This document shows positions 15,366 to 23,772 of a stretch of 64,000 nucleotides of DNA, piece by piece. Origin of the DNA: Acidovorax defluvii. GTDB taxonomy: Bacteria; Pseudomonadota; Gammaproteobacteria; Burkholderiales; Burkholderiaceae_C. The stretch spans positions 1 to 64,000 of the forward strand of contig QLTU01000001.1 of assembly GCA_003268905.1 (NCBI GenBank). Direction: 5' to 3'. How positions within the stretch are numbered: the stretch's first letter is position 1; each line of letters starts with the position of its first letter. The notes under the pieces were generated by a model, which was given only the letters and a program-made list of their open reading frames with translations, was not told the DNA's origin and ran no database searches. Both the position numbers and the translations under genes were made by a program.

Positions 15366-16124
15366 ATGCCTCAACACCTCATCGTTCTGACGGGCGCATC
15401 GCGCGGCATGGGTCTGGCCATGGCGCAACAGTTGCTGCGCCCCGGCCACGCGCTGGTCTGCATCTCGCGCCACCGCAACCCTGATCTTGCCGACATGGCA
15501 ACCCGTGCCAGTGCCACGCTGGAGCAATGGGAGCAAGACCTGTCGCATGGCGAGCAGGCCGCGCACACCCTGCGCAGCTGGCTCACGGCACAGGGCCCCA
15601 CTGCCTTTGCCAGCGCCACGCTGATCAATAACGCCGGCGTCATCCCGCGCATTGCACCGCTGTCGGCCAGCAACCCTGCCGACCTGGCCAACGCCCTGCG
15701 CGTGGGGCTGGAGGCGCCCATGCAACTGACCGCCGCCTTCCTCGGTGCAACGGACACCTGGGCCGTGCCGCGCAAGGTGCTCAACATCTCTTCGGGCCTG
15801 GGCCGCCGGGCGATGGCCTCGCAGGCGGCCTACTGTGCAGCCAAGGCGGGCATGGACCACTTCACGCGCTGCGTGGCGCTGGACGAGGCGGTCAAGCCGC
15901 ACGGCGCCAAGGTATGCTCTCTCGCACCCGGTGTGATCGACACCGACATGCAGGTCCAGCTGCGCGGCGCAGACCCGACCGCCTTCCCGGATCGCCAGAA
16001 TTTCGCCAACCTCAAGACGGGTGGCCAGCTCTCATCGCCCACCGAGGCCGCTACCCGCGTGCTCGCCTGGCTGGAGCGTGCAGACTTCGGCACCAACCCG
16101 GTCGCCGACGTGCGCGATGCCTGA
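15366..16124 (+). CDS. SDR-family NAD(P)-dependent oxidoreductase
   Basis: A 252-aa classical short-chain dehydrogenase. The Rossmann motif TGASRGMG is at residues 9-16, NNAG is present (ATLINNAGVI), and the catalytic Ser, Tyr and Lys are in NISSGLGRRA and YCAAKAGMDHF. CSLAPGVIDTDMQ follows, the usual PG motif. The pattern with SRHRNPDL after the first strand resembles the sepiapterin/benzil reductase-like branch, with Arg/His suggesting NADPH use. The substrate is not known. It stands alone upstream of bktB, separated by a CR1 repeat. Confidence 0.9.
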   Translation: MPQHLIVLTGASRGMGLAMAQQLLRPGHALVCISRHRNPDLADMATRASATLEQWEQDLSHGEQAAHTLRSWLTAQGPTAFASATLINNAGVIPRIAPLSASNPADLANALRVGLEAPMQLTAAFLGATDTWAVPRKVLNISSGLGRRAMASQAAYCAAKAGMDHFTRCVALDEAVKPHGAKVCSLAPGVIDTDMQVQLRGADPTAFPDRQNFANLKTGGQLSSPTEAATRVLAWLERADFGTNPVADVRDA

Positions 16125-16127
16125 CTC

Positions 16128-16172
16128 ATATTTTCATAGCTGCTAGCGCTTTACCAGCAAGCGCTAGAGGCC
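16128..16172 (-). repeat. CR1 dispersed repeat
   Basis: Reads TAGCTGCTAGCGCTTTACC then AGCAAGCGCTAGAGGCC, i.e. the CR1 hairpin in opposite orientation. It lies between the SDR gene and bktB. Confidence 0.8.
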
Positions 16173-16212
16173 AATTTCATTCATATTCCTTCATTCATCC
16201 AAGGAGAATCCC

Positions 16213-17397
16213 ATGACCCGTGAAGTCGTCGTCGTCAGCGCAGTGCGCACCGCCATCGGCACCTTTGGTGGCAGCCTCAAAGACGTTCCGCCCACCGAGC
16301 TGGGCGCGTTGGTTGTGCGCGAATCGCTGGCGCGTGCCCATGTAGAAGGCAAGGATGTGGGCCATGTCGTGTTTGGCCATGTGGTCAACACCGAGCCCAA
16401 AGACATGTACCTGTCGCGCGTGGCCGCCATCAACGGCGGCTGCGGCGAAGGCACACCCGCGTTCAACGTCAACCGCCTGTGCGGTTCGGGCCTGCAGGCC
16501 ATCGTGAACGCCAGCCAGTCGATTTTGCTGGGCGACACCGACGTGGCCATTGGCGGCGGCGCCGAGAACATGAGCCGCGTGCCCTTTGCCAGCCTGAACA
16601 TGCGCTGGGGCGCCCGCATGGGCGACACCAAGATGGTGGACATGATGATCGGCGCGCTGCACGACCCCTTCCACAACATCCACATGGGTGTGACGGCCGA
16701 GAACATCGCCGCCAAGTGGGGCATCACCCGCGAAGACCAGGACCGCCTGGCCGTGGAGAGCCACAACCGCGCCGAGCGCGCCACGCAGTCGGGCGTGTTC
16801 AAGGACCAGATCGTGCCCGTCACCTTGAAGAGCAAAAAGGGCGACGTGCAGTACGCCACCGACGAGCACTTCCGCCCCGGCGCCACCATGGAAGACCTGG
16901 CCAAGCTCAAGCCCGCCTTCCTCAAGGAAAACGGCACCGTGACAGCCGGCAATGCCTCGGGCATCAACGATGCCGCCGCAGCCGTGGTGCTGATGGAAGC
17001 CGGTGCCGCCAAGGCGCGCGGCGCCAAGCCGCTGGCGCGCCTGGTGGCCTACGCCCACGCGGGTGTGGACCCCAAATACATGGGCATTGGCCCCGTGCCC
17101 GCCACGCAGCTGGCACTGAAAAAGGCCGGCCTCACGGTGAACGACCTCGATGTGATCGAAGCCAACGAAGCCTTCGCCGCCCAGGCCTGCGCCGTCACGC
17201 GCGACCTGGGCTTGGATCCGGCCAAGGTCAACCCCAATGGCTCGGGCATCTCGCTGGGCCACCCCATTGGCGCAACGGGTGCGCTGATCACCGTGAAGGC
17301 CATCCATGAGCTGCAGCGCATTCAGGGCCGCTATGCGCTGGTGACCATGTGCATTGGCGGCGGCCAGGGCATTGCCGCCATTTTTGAGCGCATCTGA
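16213..17397 (+). CDS. bktB: Acetyl-CoA acyltransferase / beta-ketothiolase BktB
   Basis: Condenses two acyl-CoA units or cleaves 3-ketoacyl-CoA. In Burkholderiales BktB supplies C4-C5 units for polyhydroxyalkanoate synthesis and takes part in short-chain acid degradation. The active-site Cys90 is in NRLCGSG, the catalytic His in NEAFAAQA and GHPIGATG, and the second Cys in VTMCIGGGQG. Length (394 aa) and blocks such as TREVVVVSAVRTAIGTFGG and GARMGDTKMVDMM match the Cupriavidus BktB type. The start has a strong ribosome-binding site (CCAAGGAGAATCCC). A terminator-like hairpin follows at 17414-17438. Confidence 0.92.
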   Translation: MTREVVVVSAVRTAIGTFGGSLKDVPPTELGALVVRESLARAHVEGKDVGHVVFGHVVNTEPKDMYLSRVAAINGGCGEGTPAFNVNRLCGSGLQAIVNASQSILLGDTDVAIGGGAENMSRVPFASLNMRWGARMGDTKMVDMMIGALHDPFHNIHMGVTAENIAAKWGITREDQDRLAVESHNRAERATQSGVFKDQIVPVTLKSKKGDVQYATDEHFRPGATMEDLAKLKPAFLKENGTVTAGNASGINDAAAAVVLMEAGAAKARGAKPLARLVAYAHAGVDPKYMGIGPVPATQLALKKAGLTVNDLDVIEANEAFAAQACAVTRDLGLDPAKVNPNGSGISLGHPIGATGALITVKAIHELQRIQGRYALVTMCIGGGQGIAAIFERI

Positions 17398-17413
17398 CAC
17401 CCCACCGCTTACC

Positions 17414-17438
17414 GGGCGGCCTGCGTGCCGCCCTTTTT
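17414..17438 (+). terminator. Rho-independent terminator after bktB
   Basis: GGGCGGC / GCCGCCC stem with loop CTGCGT, followed by TTTTT. Confidence 0.8.
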
Positions 17439-17459
17439 CAGATTTGACGGAGTTTTTTC

Positions 17460-18443
17460 ATGATTCGCAACCTGCTTTCCTTTACCGCGCTCGCCCTGGC
17501 CTTGGGTGCCACGGCCCATGCGCAGGCACCGGCGCCTGCTGCCGCCTTCCCCACCAAGCCCATCCGCCTGATCGTGCCTTTCCCGCCCGGCGGCGGCACC
17601 GACATCCTCTCGCGCCTGGTGGCAACCAAACTCACCGAAAGTGCCCAATGGACGGTGGTGGCCGACAACAAGGCAGGCGCAGGCGGCACCATCGGCATTG
17701 GTGAGGCCGTCAAGGCAGCGCCCACCGGCTACGACCTGGTGATGGGCCAAAAAGACAACCTCGTGATCGGCCCCTGGCTCTACAAGAACCTGGCCTGGGA
17801 CCCCACCAAGGACCTCACCGCCGTGGCCCATGTGGCCTACACGCCCGTCATCATTGCCACCAGCGTCAACAGCAAATACAAAACCCTGGCCGATGTAGTG
17901 GCCGCCGCCAAGGAATCGCCCGGCACCATTACCTATGGCTCGCCCGGCAATGGCACGTCCATCCACCTGGCGGGCGATCTGTTCGAGAAGGCGGCGGGCA
18001 TCAAGCTGAGCCACATCCCCTACAAGGGCTCCAACCCGGCACTGATGGACGCGCTGGCGGGCAATGTGGATCTGCTGGTGTCGTCCCTGCCCTCGGCCAT
18101 GGGTCAGATCAAATCGGGCAAGCTGCGCCCGCTGGCCGTGACCTCGGCCAAGCGCAGCTCGTCGCTGCCCGATGTGCCCACCGTGGCCGAATCCGGCTTC
18201 AAGGGCTTTGATGTGAGCACCTGGTATGGCGTGTTCGCCCCCGCAGGCACACCCGCCAGCGTGGTCAGCACCCTCAACGCAGAAATCAACAAGCTGCTGG
18301 CCACCGCCGACATGAAGGCCGCCATCCAGGCCCAGGGCGCCGAGCCCGAAGCCATGTCACCCGCACAATTTGGCACCCTGCTCAAGACCGACTACGCCAA
18401 GTGGAAAGGCATCGTGGAAGCCTCGGGCGCAAAAATTGAGTGA
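17460..18443 (+). CDS. Bug-family tripartite tricarboxylate transporter substrate-binding protein
   Basis: A 327-aa periplasmic binding protein. The signal peptide (residues 1-22, ending in HAQA) is followed by FPTKPIRLIVPFPPGGGTDILSR, the hallmark of the Bug (TctC-like) family so expanded in Comamonadaceae. Other family blocks are VVADNKAGAGGTIG, YGSPGNGTSIHLAGDLF, HIPYKGSNPALMDALAGNVDL and GKLRPLAVTS. The ligand, usually a carboxylate, is not known, and no TctA/TctB genes are adjacent, as is common for this family. A ribosome-binding site GGAG precedes the ATG. Confidence 0.93.
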   Translation: MIRNLLSFTALALALGATAHAQAPAPAAAFPTKPIRLIVPFPPGGGTDILSRLVATKLTESAQWTVVADNKAGAGGTIGIGEAVKAAPTGYDLVMGQKDNLVIGPWLYKNLAWDPTKDLTAVAHVAYTPVIIATSVNSKYKTLADVVAAAKESPGTITYGSPGNGTSIHLAGDLFEKAAGIKLSHIPYKGSNPALMDALAGNVDLLVSSLPSAMGQIKSGKLRPLAVTSAKRSSSLPDVPTVAESGFKGFDVSTWYGVFAPAGTPASVVSTLNAEINKLLATADMKAAIQAQGAEPEAMSPAQFGTLLKTDYAKWKGIVEASGAKIE

Positions 18444-18505
18444 CCCCCTGAGGTGCTTCGCGCCTTCCCCCTGAAGGGGGACGCACCCGGTGGCCTGGCT
18501 TGGGG
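18441..18505 (+). repeat. CR2 dispersed repeat (C-run/G-run hairpin)
   Basis: CCCCCTGAGGTGCTTCGCGC followed by CTTCCCCC TGAA GGGGGACG. This belongs to a second repeat family, also seen at 39430-39490 and, in a related form, inside hrpA and cysW. Confidence 0.7.
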
Positions 18506-18565
18506 CATGCCTATTCCATGAACAGTGGGTTGCGGCTGATCCGCGGCATCATCGAGAACTGAAAC

Positions 18566-18593
18566 AAAAACGGCTCCTTTCGAAGCCGTTTTT
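18566..18593. terminator. Bidirectional terminator
   Basis: AAAAACGGCT / AGCCGTTTTT stem between two converging genes. Confidence 0.88.
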
Positions 18594-18608
18594 CATGGGG
18601 AATGGCGC

Positions 18609-19046
18609 TCAGTCTCTCACCACCAGCACCGGGATGTGCACCACACCCAGCACGCGCTGGGTGACGCTGCCCAGCACCAGTTTTTCCAGCCCCCGGCGGC
18701 CGTGCGATCCCATCACGATCAGATCGGCGCCGGTGCTCTCCACCGCCCGCAGGATGCCGTCGTGCACCGCATGGCCTTCGCCCACCACCGCGGTGGCCTG
18801 CACACCGGCGTCGGCCATGGCTTTCTTGGCGGCGTCCAGCGAACTGTTGGCTTCGGATGTGGCGGCGCTCAGGTATTGCGCCTGGCCATAGGCGAAATCG
18901 GCACCCACGCCGGTAAAGGGATAGGGATCGATCACGTACAGCGCCGTTACGGCACTGCCAAAAGTCTTGGCCAAGGCCGCGGCCTTGGATACCGCCAGCA
19001 TGGACGTCTTGGAGCCGTCCACAGGAACCAGAATGTGTTTGAACAT
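18609..19046 (-). CDS. Universal stress protein, UspA family
   Basis: A 145-aa single-domain USP. MFKHILVPVDGS opens the fold. The ATP-binding motif G-x2-G-x9-G-(S/T) is present as MGSHGRRGLEKLVLGSVTQ, so it is probably of the nucleotide-binding class. I use ATG 19046, preceded by GAGGAGAAG; an upstream ATG five codons earlier has no such site. It helps survival under starvation and stress in the cytoplasm. Monocistronic, converging on the Bug gene with a shared terminator. Confidence 0.92.
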   Translation of the reverse strand: MFKHILVPVDGSKTSMLAVSKAAALAKTFGSAVTALYVIDPYPFTGVGADFAYGQAQYLSAATSEANSSLDAAKKAMADAGVQATAVVGEGHAVHDGILRAVESTGADLIVMGSHGRRGLEKLVLGSVTQRVLGVVHIPVLVVRD

Positions 19047-19142
19047 GGTGCTTCTCCTCAAGTTGATCAGGCCAGGCGAAGGCCTGGAAACATGGAACCA
19101 GTGTGGCGACCCACCCGCCGTTGCGCCTTGATTCGCATCAAA

Positions 19143-19937
19143 TCATGGTGTGTTGCCGGCCCGGTCGGTGCCGCGCTGGGCCGCTACGTCCGCCCCCTGG
19201 AAGCTTTCGCGCCGGCAGGTCACCACCAGCGTGTCGCGGTAACCGCCCGCCACCAGGGGCTGGATGGGCGTAGTCTCGTGGATCATGCGGGCGTCGTCCA
19301 GCAGTAGCAGCGACCATGGTGCACTCAGGGTAAAGCGCTGGCCGGCTGGGCCTGCAGCCTCGAAGACACGCGTTTCTCCACCCTTCACGCCCTCGCGGGC
19401 CACCAGAAACACCGCCACCAGGTCAACGCCATCGCGGTGCGCGCCCTCGGGCGTGGGGCGGCCAATGCCGTCGGTGGTGTCGATGCGAAACTGGTGCGCC
19501 TCGACAAACCAGCGCACAGGCGCATCGGCAGCGGCAAACACGGCGTCGGACACTGCAGCCAGCGCCGCCAGCAACTGCGTCCACACGGGGCGCGCCACGG
19601 TTTCGGCAGTCATGGGGGCAAACCAGCGCTCCATGCCGCCGTGCAGGGCGTTGTACTCCAGCGGCTGCCAGTGCGCCCGGTGCGGCACCTGCGCAACGCG
19701 CCCGTGCGTCACCTCAAAACAGGCATGGCGACGGCGGCGGTAGCGGCCACCGTCTTTCAAAAAATCATCGGGGGGCAAATGGGCCCAGTCGGCAACCAGG
19801 GCCTGCAGATCTTGCAGGGGGCAACCAGACCACGCGGCCACGTCGGTGGGTGACAGCACGGCGTAGCCAGCCCGGCGCAACTGGTCGGCCACACCATGGG
19901 GGCCGGTGAACGGAGGGGGAAAAGTGACTTCTGCCAT
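19143..19937 (-). CDS. 2OG-Fe(II) dioxygenase family protein
   Basis: A 264-aa protein of the 2-oxoglutarate/Fe(II) dioxygenase superfamily (PF10014-like, which includes amino-acid hydroxylases). The metal ligands can be read as the H and D of EGAHRDGVDLV and the distal H of MIHETTPI. An Arg that would bind 2-oxoglutarate follows in GGYRDTLVV. RYRRRRHACFEV near residue 65 is typical of the family. The substrate is unknown; free amino acids are a guess from relatives. No signal peptide, so cytoplasmic. It stands alone. Confidence 0.83.
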   Translation of the reverse strand: MAEVTFPPPFTGPHGVADQLRRAGYAVLSPTDVAAWSGCPLQDLQALVADWAHLPPDDFLKDGGRYRRRRHACFEVTHGRVAQVPHRAHWQPLEYNALHGGMERWFAPMTAETVARPVWTQLLAALAAVSDAVFAAADAPVRWFVEAHQFRIDTTDGIGRPTPEGAHRDGVDLVAVFLVAREGVKGGETRVFEAAGPAGQRFTLSAPWSLLLLDDARMIHETTPIQPLVAGGYRDTLVVTCRRESFQGADVAAQRGTDRAGNTP

Positions 19938-20007
19938 GCAGCAGAGCTTAACCGCCGATGCGGCGGGGCCGGGGCCCGCAGGCCCTTACCCCGCCAAAGT
20001 CCGCAGA

Positions 20008-20508
20008 TCAGTCGCGGTTTCCGTTGCCCTTGCCACGGCCGTCACCACGCCCGTCGTGGCGGCCGCCGCGGTCACCACGGTCGTGCTTGCCGCCACCGCG
20101 CTGGCTATCGTCCCAGCGACGGTCGTCCCGGCGGTCATCCCGACCGCTGTAGCCGGGGCGGCCACCGTAAGAAGGCCCGCGAACAGGTTCTTTCACAAAG
20201 TACACCGGCTGGCCACACGCGTTGTAGCGCGCGCAGTGCTTGCCCCAGTTCTTGGCATGTCCCGGCGGCACGTGCAGGTAGATAGGCGAGCGCGGCACCA
20301 TCACGGCCGGCCGGTGAATGATGATGGGTTCTGCATAGATCAGGGGCGGCGGCGGTGCATTGCCAATGTCGATGCGCCCATACACGCCCGGCGCCAGCTG
20401 CCCTCCTACCGTGGTGTTGATGTAGGTCTGGGCATGGGTGCCTGCGGCGGCAACCAGCAGCAGCACCGTGGTGGCCCCGGACATCAGGTGACGAAGGGTG
20501 AGGTTCAT
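20008..20508 (-). CDS. Secreted protein with Arg/Asp/Gly-rich tail
   Basis: A 166-aa protein. Residues 1-26 are a signal peptide (ending in GTHAQ). A middle domain (about 27-108) has two cysteines in KHCARYNACGQPVYFV and several Pro-rich turns. From about residue 115 the sequence becomes a disordered repeat of RDDRR, GG, HDRGDRGG and HDGRGDGRG. Proteins with this CARYNACGQPVYFV block are common and uncharacterised in Comamonadaceae, as far as I recall. A good ribosome-binding site (AAGGAG) supports the start. Function unknown. Confidence 0.8.
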   Translation of the reverse strand: MNLTLRHLMSGATTVLLLVAAAGTHAQTYINTTVGGQLAPGVYGRIDIGNAPPPPLIYAEPIIIHRPAVMVPRSPIYLHVPPGHAKNWGKHCARYNACGQPVYFVKEPVRGPSYGGRPGYSGRDDRRDDRRWDDSQRGGGKHDRGDRGGRHDGRGDGRGKGNGNRD

Positions 20509-20632
20509 GATTTACTCCTTGGGAATCGGGGAACAGCCCAGTTGTAACAAGATCAGCGGTGTTCCTAGTCGAATACCACGCCAAAGATGTAAGCAAATGG
20601 GTAGGATCGCGACATTTTTATGGCAAAAAACC

Positions 20633-20679
20633 GCTCTAGCCCTTTACCCATAAGCGCAAGCAGCTATTATTTTAAAAGC
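20633..20679 (+). repeat. CR1 dispersed repeat
   Basis: CTCTAGCCCTTTACCCATAA then GCGCAAGCAGCTATTATTTT; imperfect palindrome. It lies in the gap before the PilZ gene. Confidence 0.75.
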
Positions 20680-20768
20680 AGTACGCCAACGGTAAATCTC
20701 GAAACAAAGCGCCACCGGCCGGGCCTTGAAGTAGCATGGAGCCATACCGCCAGGCCCAGGAGACCGCA

Positions 20769-21143
20769 ATGCCCCACGAACGCCGCCACTTCGTCCGCGT
20801 CAGCTTTGACGCCCGGGCCCTGCTCACCACCCCCAACGACACGTTCAGCGTGCACGTTCAAGACCTGTCGCTCAAGGGTGCACTCATCACGGCACCCGCC
20901 CAGGCGCACCTGCAGCCCGGAATGCAGTGCCAGCTCACACTGGCACTCACCGAAACCGGCAACCACATTGCCATGTCCACCGAAGTGGCCCATGTAGAAG
21001 GCTTGCACACCGGCCTGCTGTGCCGCGGCATCGACCTGGACAGCGTGACCCACCTGCGTCGCCTGATCGAGCTGCAGCTTGGCGACCCGGCCCTGCTCGA
21101 ACGCGACCTGGCAGAGCTGACGCATCCGGCCCCGGCGCCCTGA
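20769..21143 (+). CDS. PilZ-domain protein, putative c-di-GMP receptor
   Basis: A 124-aa single PilZ domain. The N-terminal c-di-GMP binding motif is ERRHFVRV (RxxxR type) and the second motif is DLSLKGALI (D-x-S-x-x-G). Both are intact, so ligand binding is expected. I prefer ATG 20769, which follows CAGGAGACCGCA; an in-frame ATG 33 bases upstream has no such site. The output partner is unknown. The PAS-GGDEF protein at 14130 is a possible source of the ligand, but that is inference. Confidence 0.87.
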   Translation: MPHERRHFVRVSFDARALLTTPNDTFSVHVQDLSLKGALITAPAQAHLQPGMQCQLTLALTETGNHIAMSTEVAHVEGLHTGLLCRGIDLDSVTHLRRLIELQLGDPALLERDLAELTHPAPAP

Positions 21144-21198
21144 CGCGGGTCTTTGCGGCATTGAAGGCTGCGGCGCCAGCCGGGCTGGCGCCAGGCAA

Positions 21199-22905
21199 TC
21201 AGCCCCCGGAAGCTGCGACGTCTGGCGCTTCCTTTTCCTGCAACAAGCGCCACATCACCTTGCCGCTGCCGCTTTTGGGAAGCGCCGATACGAACTGCAC
21301 GATGCGTGGCACCTTGTACACCGCCATGTTCTCGCGGCACCAGTCGATGATTTCCTGCTCGGTCGTGTGCTGGTGCGTGGGGCGCAGCACCACCACGGCC
21401 TTCACGGTTTCGCCGCGGTAGCTGTCTTTGGCGGCGATGATGCAGGCCTCTTGTACAGCGGGGTGGCGAAACATCAGCGCCTCGACCTCGGCCGGCCACA
21501 CCTTGAAGCCGCTGGCGTTGATCATGCGTTTGAGGCGGTCGGTCAGGAAAAAATAGCCATCTTCGTCCATGCGCCCCAGGTCGCCCGAGCGGAAAAAGCG
21601 CTTGCCCTCGAACTCGATGAACGCCGCCTCGGTGGCCTCGGGCCGCTTCCAGTAGCCCTCGAACACCTCGGGGCCGTGGATGATGATCTCGCCCTGCTCG
21701 CCCACCGGCATTTCCTGCAGGGTGTCGGGGTCGATCACGCGCGCATCGGTGCCAATGAAAGGGATGCCCAGGCATTGCTGCTTGGGGTTGTCGGGCGGGT
21801 TGGTGTGCGATGGCGCCGCTGTCTCGGTAAGGCCATAGCCCTCGGCATAGCGCAGGCCATAGTGCTCCAGCAGGCGCTGGGCCACAGCCTGCGGCATGGC
21901 GGCGCCGCCCCCGCCAATGTAGGCCAGGCTGGAGAGGTCGTACTGCGCAAAATTGGGGCTGGCCAGCAGGTCAATGACCATGGTGGGAATGTTGGTCCAC
22001 GTCGTGACCTTGTAGCGTGAGATCAGTCGCCCGGCCAAGTCGCGGTCCCACCGGGGCATCACCAGCAGCGTGGCGCCCATGTAGATGGCCGCGTGCATCA
22101 CGCTCACCATGCCCGTGATGTGGAACATGGGCACCACGGCCAGCGTCACGTTGTCGGCCGCTCCGTTGCCCCACAGGCTGCTGGCCACCGCGTTGTGCAT
22201 GATGCTTTTGTGCAGGTGCATGCAGCCCTTGGGCAGGCCTGTGGTGCCGCTGGTGTAGGGCAACACCGCCAGATCGTTCAGCCCCACCAGCAATGTGGGC
22301 GGTGCGGCGGTGCAGGCCAGCGCATCGGCCCAGGCATGCGCCTGGCCACCTTCAAGGGCAGGCAAGGCGTGGGGGGTGCAAAGCCACTCACGCCAGGTGT
22401 CGGGCGGTGCGTCGGGGCCCGCAATGTCGGCATCAAAGGCATCGGTGAACTGCGTCACCACCAGGTGCGCCAGCCGCTCGCCGGGTGCCAGCGCGTTGCT
22501 GGCCTTGGCCAGCTCGGGCGCGAGGTCGCCGGTGGTGATCGCCACCTTGGTGTCAGGATCAGTGATGTAGTGCTTGAGCTCTTCGGCCCGGTTCATCGGG
22601 TTGACCGGCACCACCACTGCGTTGGCGCGCAAGATGGCAAAGTGCGCCATCACCAGTTGCGGGCAATTCTGCATGCACAGCACCACGCGGTCGCCCCGCT
22701 GCACACCCAGCTGTGCCAGCCGGGCGGCCAGGCGCTCGGCGCCCTCGGCCAGCGCACGGTAGCTCAGCGCACGGCCAAAGAACACCACCGCCGCCTTGTC
22801 GGGGTAGCGGCGGGCGTTGATGGCCAGGTTGTCCCACAGCGAGGTGGCGGGCAAGGTGATGGAATGGGGCAGCCGGCGGGGCCAGAACTTGAAGTGGGGG
22901 CGCAT
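21199..22905 (-). CDS. Acyl-CoA synthetase (AMP-forming), medium/long-chain type
   Basis: A 568-aa adenylate-forming enzyme that activates fatty or other carboxylic acids to acyl-CoA. The ATP-binding P-loop YTSGTTGLPKG, the GYGLTE motif (EGYGLTETA), SGDLGRMDEDGYFFLTDRLKRMI and the C-terminal catalytic Lys in SGSGKVMWR are all visible. The start at 22905 follows AAGGAAC and gives the usual N-terminus; longer frames lack a ribosome-binding site. The substrate chain length cannot be read from sequence. It stands alone; the next 335 bp upstream (22906-23240) hold no gene I can support. Confidence 0.9.
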   Translation of the reverse strand: MRPHFKFWPRRLPHSITLPATSLWDNLAINARRYPDKAAVVFFGRALSYRALAEGAERLAARLAQLGVQRGDRVVLCMQNCPQLVMAHFAILRANAVVVPVNPMNRAEELKHYITDPDTKVAITTGDLAPELAKASNALAPGERLAHLVVTQFTDAFDADIAGPDAPPDTWREWLCTPHALPALEGGQAHAWADALACTAAPPTLLVGLNDLAVLPYTSGTTGLPKGCMHLHKSIMHNAVASSLWGNGAADNVTLAVVPMFHITGMVSVMHAAIYMGATLLVMPRWDRDLAGRLISRYKVTTWTNIPTMVIDLLASPNFAQYDLSSLAYIGGGGAAMPQAVAQRLLEHYGLRYAEGYGLTETAAPSHTNPPDNPKQQCLGIPFIGTDARVIDPDTLQEMPVGEQGEIIIHGPEVFEGYWKRPEATEAAFIEFEGKRFFRSGDLGRMDEDGYFFLTDRLKRMINASGFKVWPAEVEALMFRHPAVQEACIIAAKDSYRGETVKAVVVLRPTHQHTTEQEIIDWCRENMAVYKVPRIVQFVSALPKSGSGKVMWRLLQEKEAPDVAASGG

Positions 22906-23240
22906 GAAATGTTCCTTTGCCCGAAGCCTAGGGCGCCTGCGGCGCGGTGGCATTGGGGATGCCACTGATGCCGCGTCGCGCAGGTGACGCAAGACCGATC
23001 AGCGACCAGCGGGCCGAGGGTTGCGACCGGGGCACGCGCAGTGGCAAAAGGAACCGTCTTTCCATCAGGACGGCCTGCGCAGCGCCCTGCGGCCAGTAAT
23101 AGCCCGGCCTTGATCGGTCCCGCTGCCTGGCCTTTCTGGTCAATAACCGCGTCATTGGCCAGCAAACACAAGAACAGTCTGCACACAACCAGTCAATCGC
23201 GCGTCATGCCACCCTAGAATGGCCCGCAGGGGGAGCACGT

Positions 23241-23746
23241 ATGACACCAGAGGCCAAAGCCAGGGTAACGATAGATGCACTGTTGGTGGCGGCGGGCTGG
23301 CACGTCTGCCATGTAGCCCAGGCCAACATCCATGCGGCGGTCGGCGTGGCCATCCGCGAGTTCCAGCTCAACAACGGCTTCGGTTTTGCTGACTACCTGC
23401 TCTATGTGAACGACCAGCTCTGGCCCGCGCAAATCGGCGCCATCACCAATCTGGAAAAAAGCCTGGCCGCCAAAAAGCCCAAGGCCCTCATCCAGATGGC
23501 CACTGGCGGCAACAAGACGTTTACCAGCATCGGCTTCATCTACTGCCTCATCAAGTTTGGCGGCGCCCGCCGCGTGCTGTTTCTGGTAGACCGGGACAAC
23601 CCGGACCGCCGGACCAAGAAAGAGTTAGACGCCTACGCCAGCACCTGCAAAGCAACCAGCTCGACACCAGCGCCCGCGTGGTCAACCTCCTGCGCGCACA
23701 GTCACTGCGCCAGTCAGTGCTGTCCACAGCGCTCCACGCCCCGTAA
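23241..23746 (+). pseudogene. hsdR: Remnant of type I restriction subunit hsdR
   Basis: The N-terminal 55 codons (KARVTIDALLVAAGWHVC, GVAIREF, NNGFGFADYLLYV) match HsdR R subunits, which cut and translocate DNA. The sequence then jumps directly to LWPAQIGAITNLEKSLA, so roughly 130 codons with the nuclease core are deleted. The helicase Walker A region reads MATGGNKTFTS instead of MATGSGKT, so the nucleotide loop is damaged. After LDAYAS the frame breaks. In a shifted frame QSNQLDTSARV continues to a stop at 23744, ending in RQSVLSTALHAP, which may be the end of another Hsd gene. It cannot make a working subunit. The native start with GGGGGAG is still present. Confidence 0.85.
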
Positions 23747-23772
23747 CCCAAGAATAAGCCACAGGGAGAACC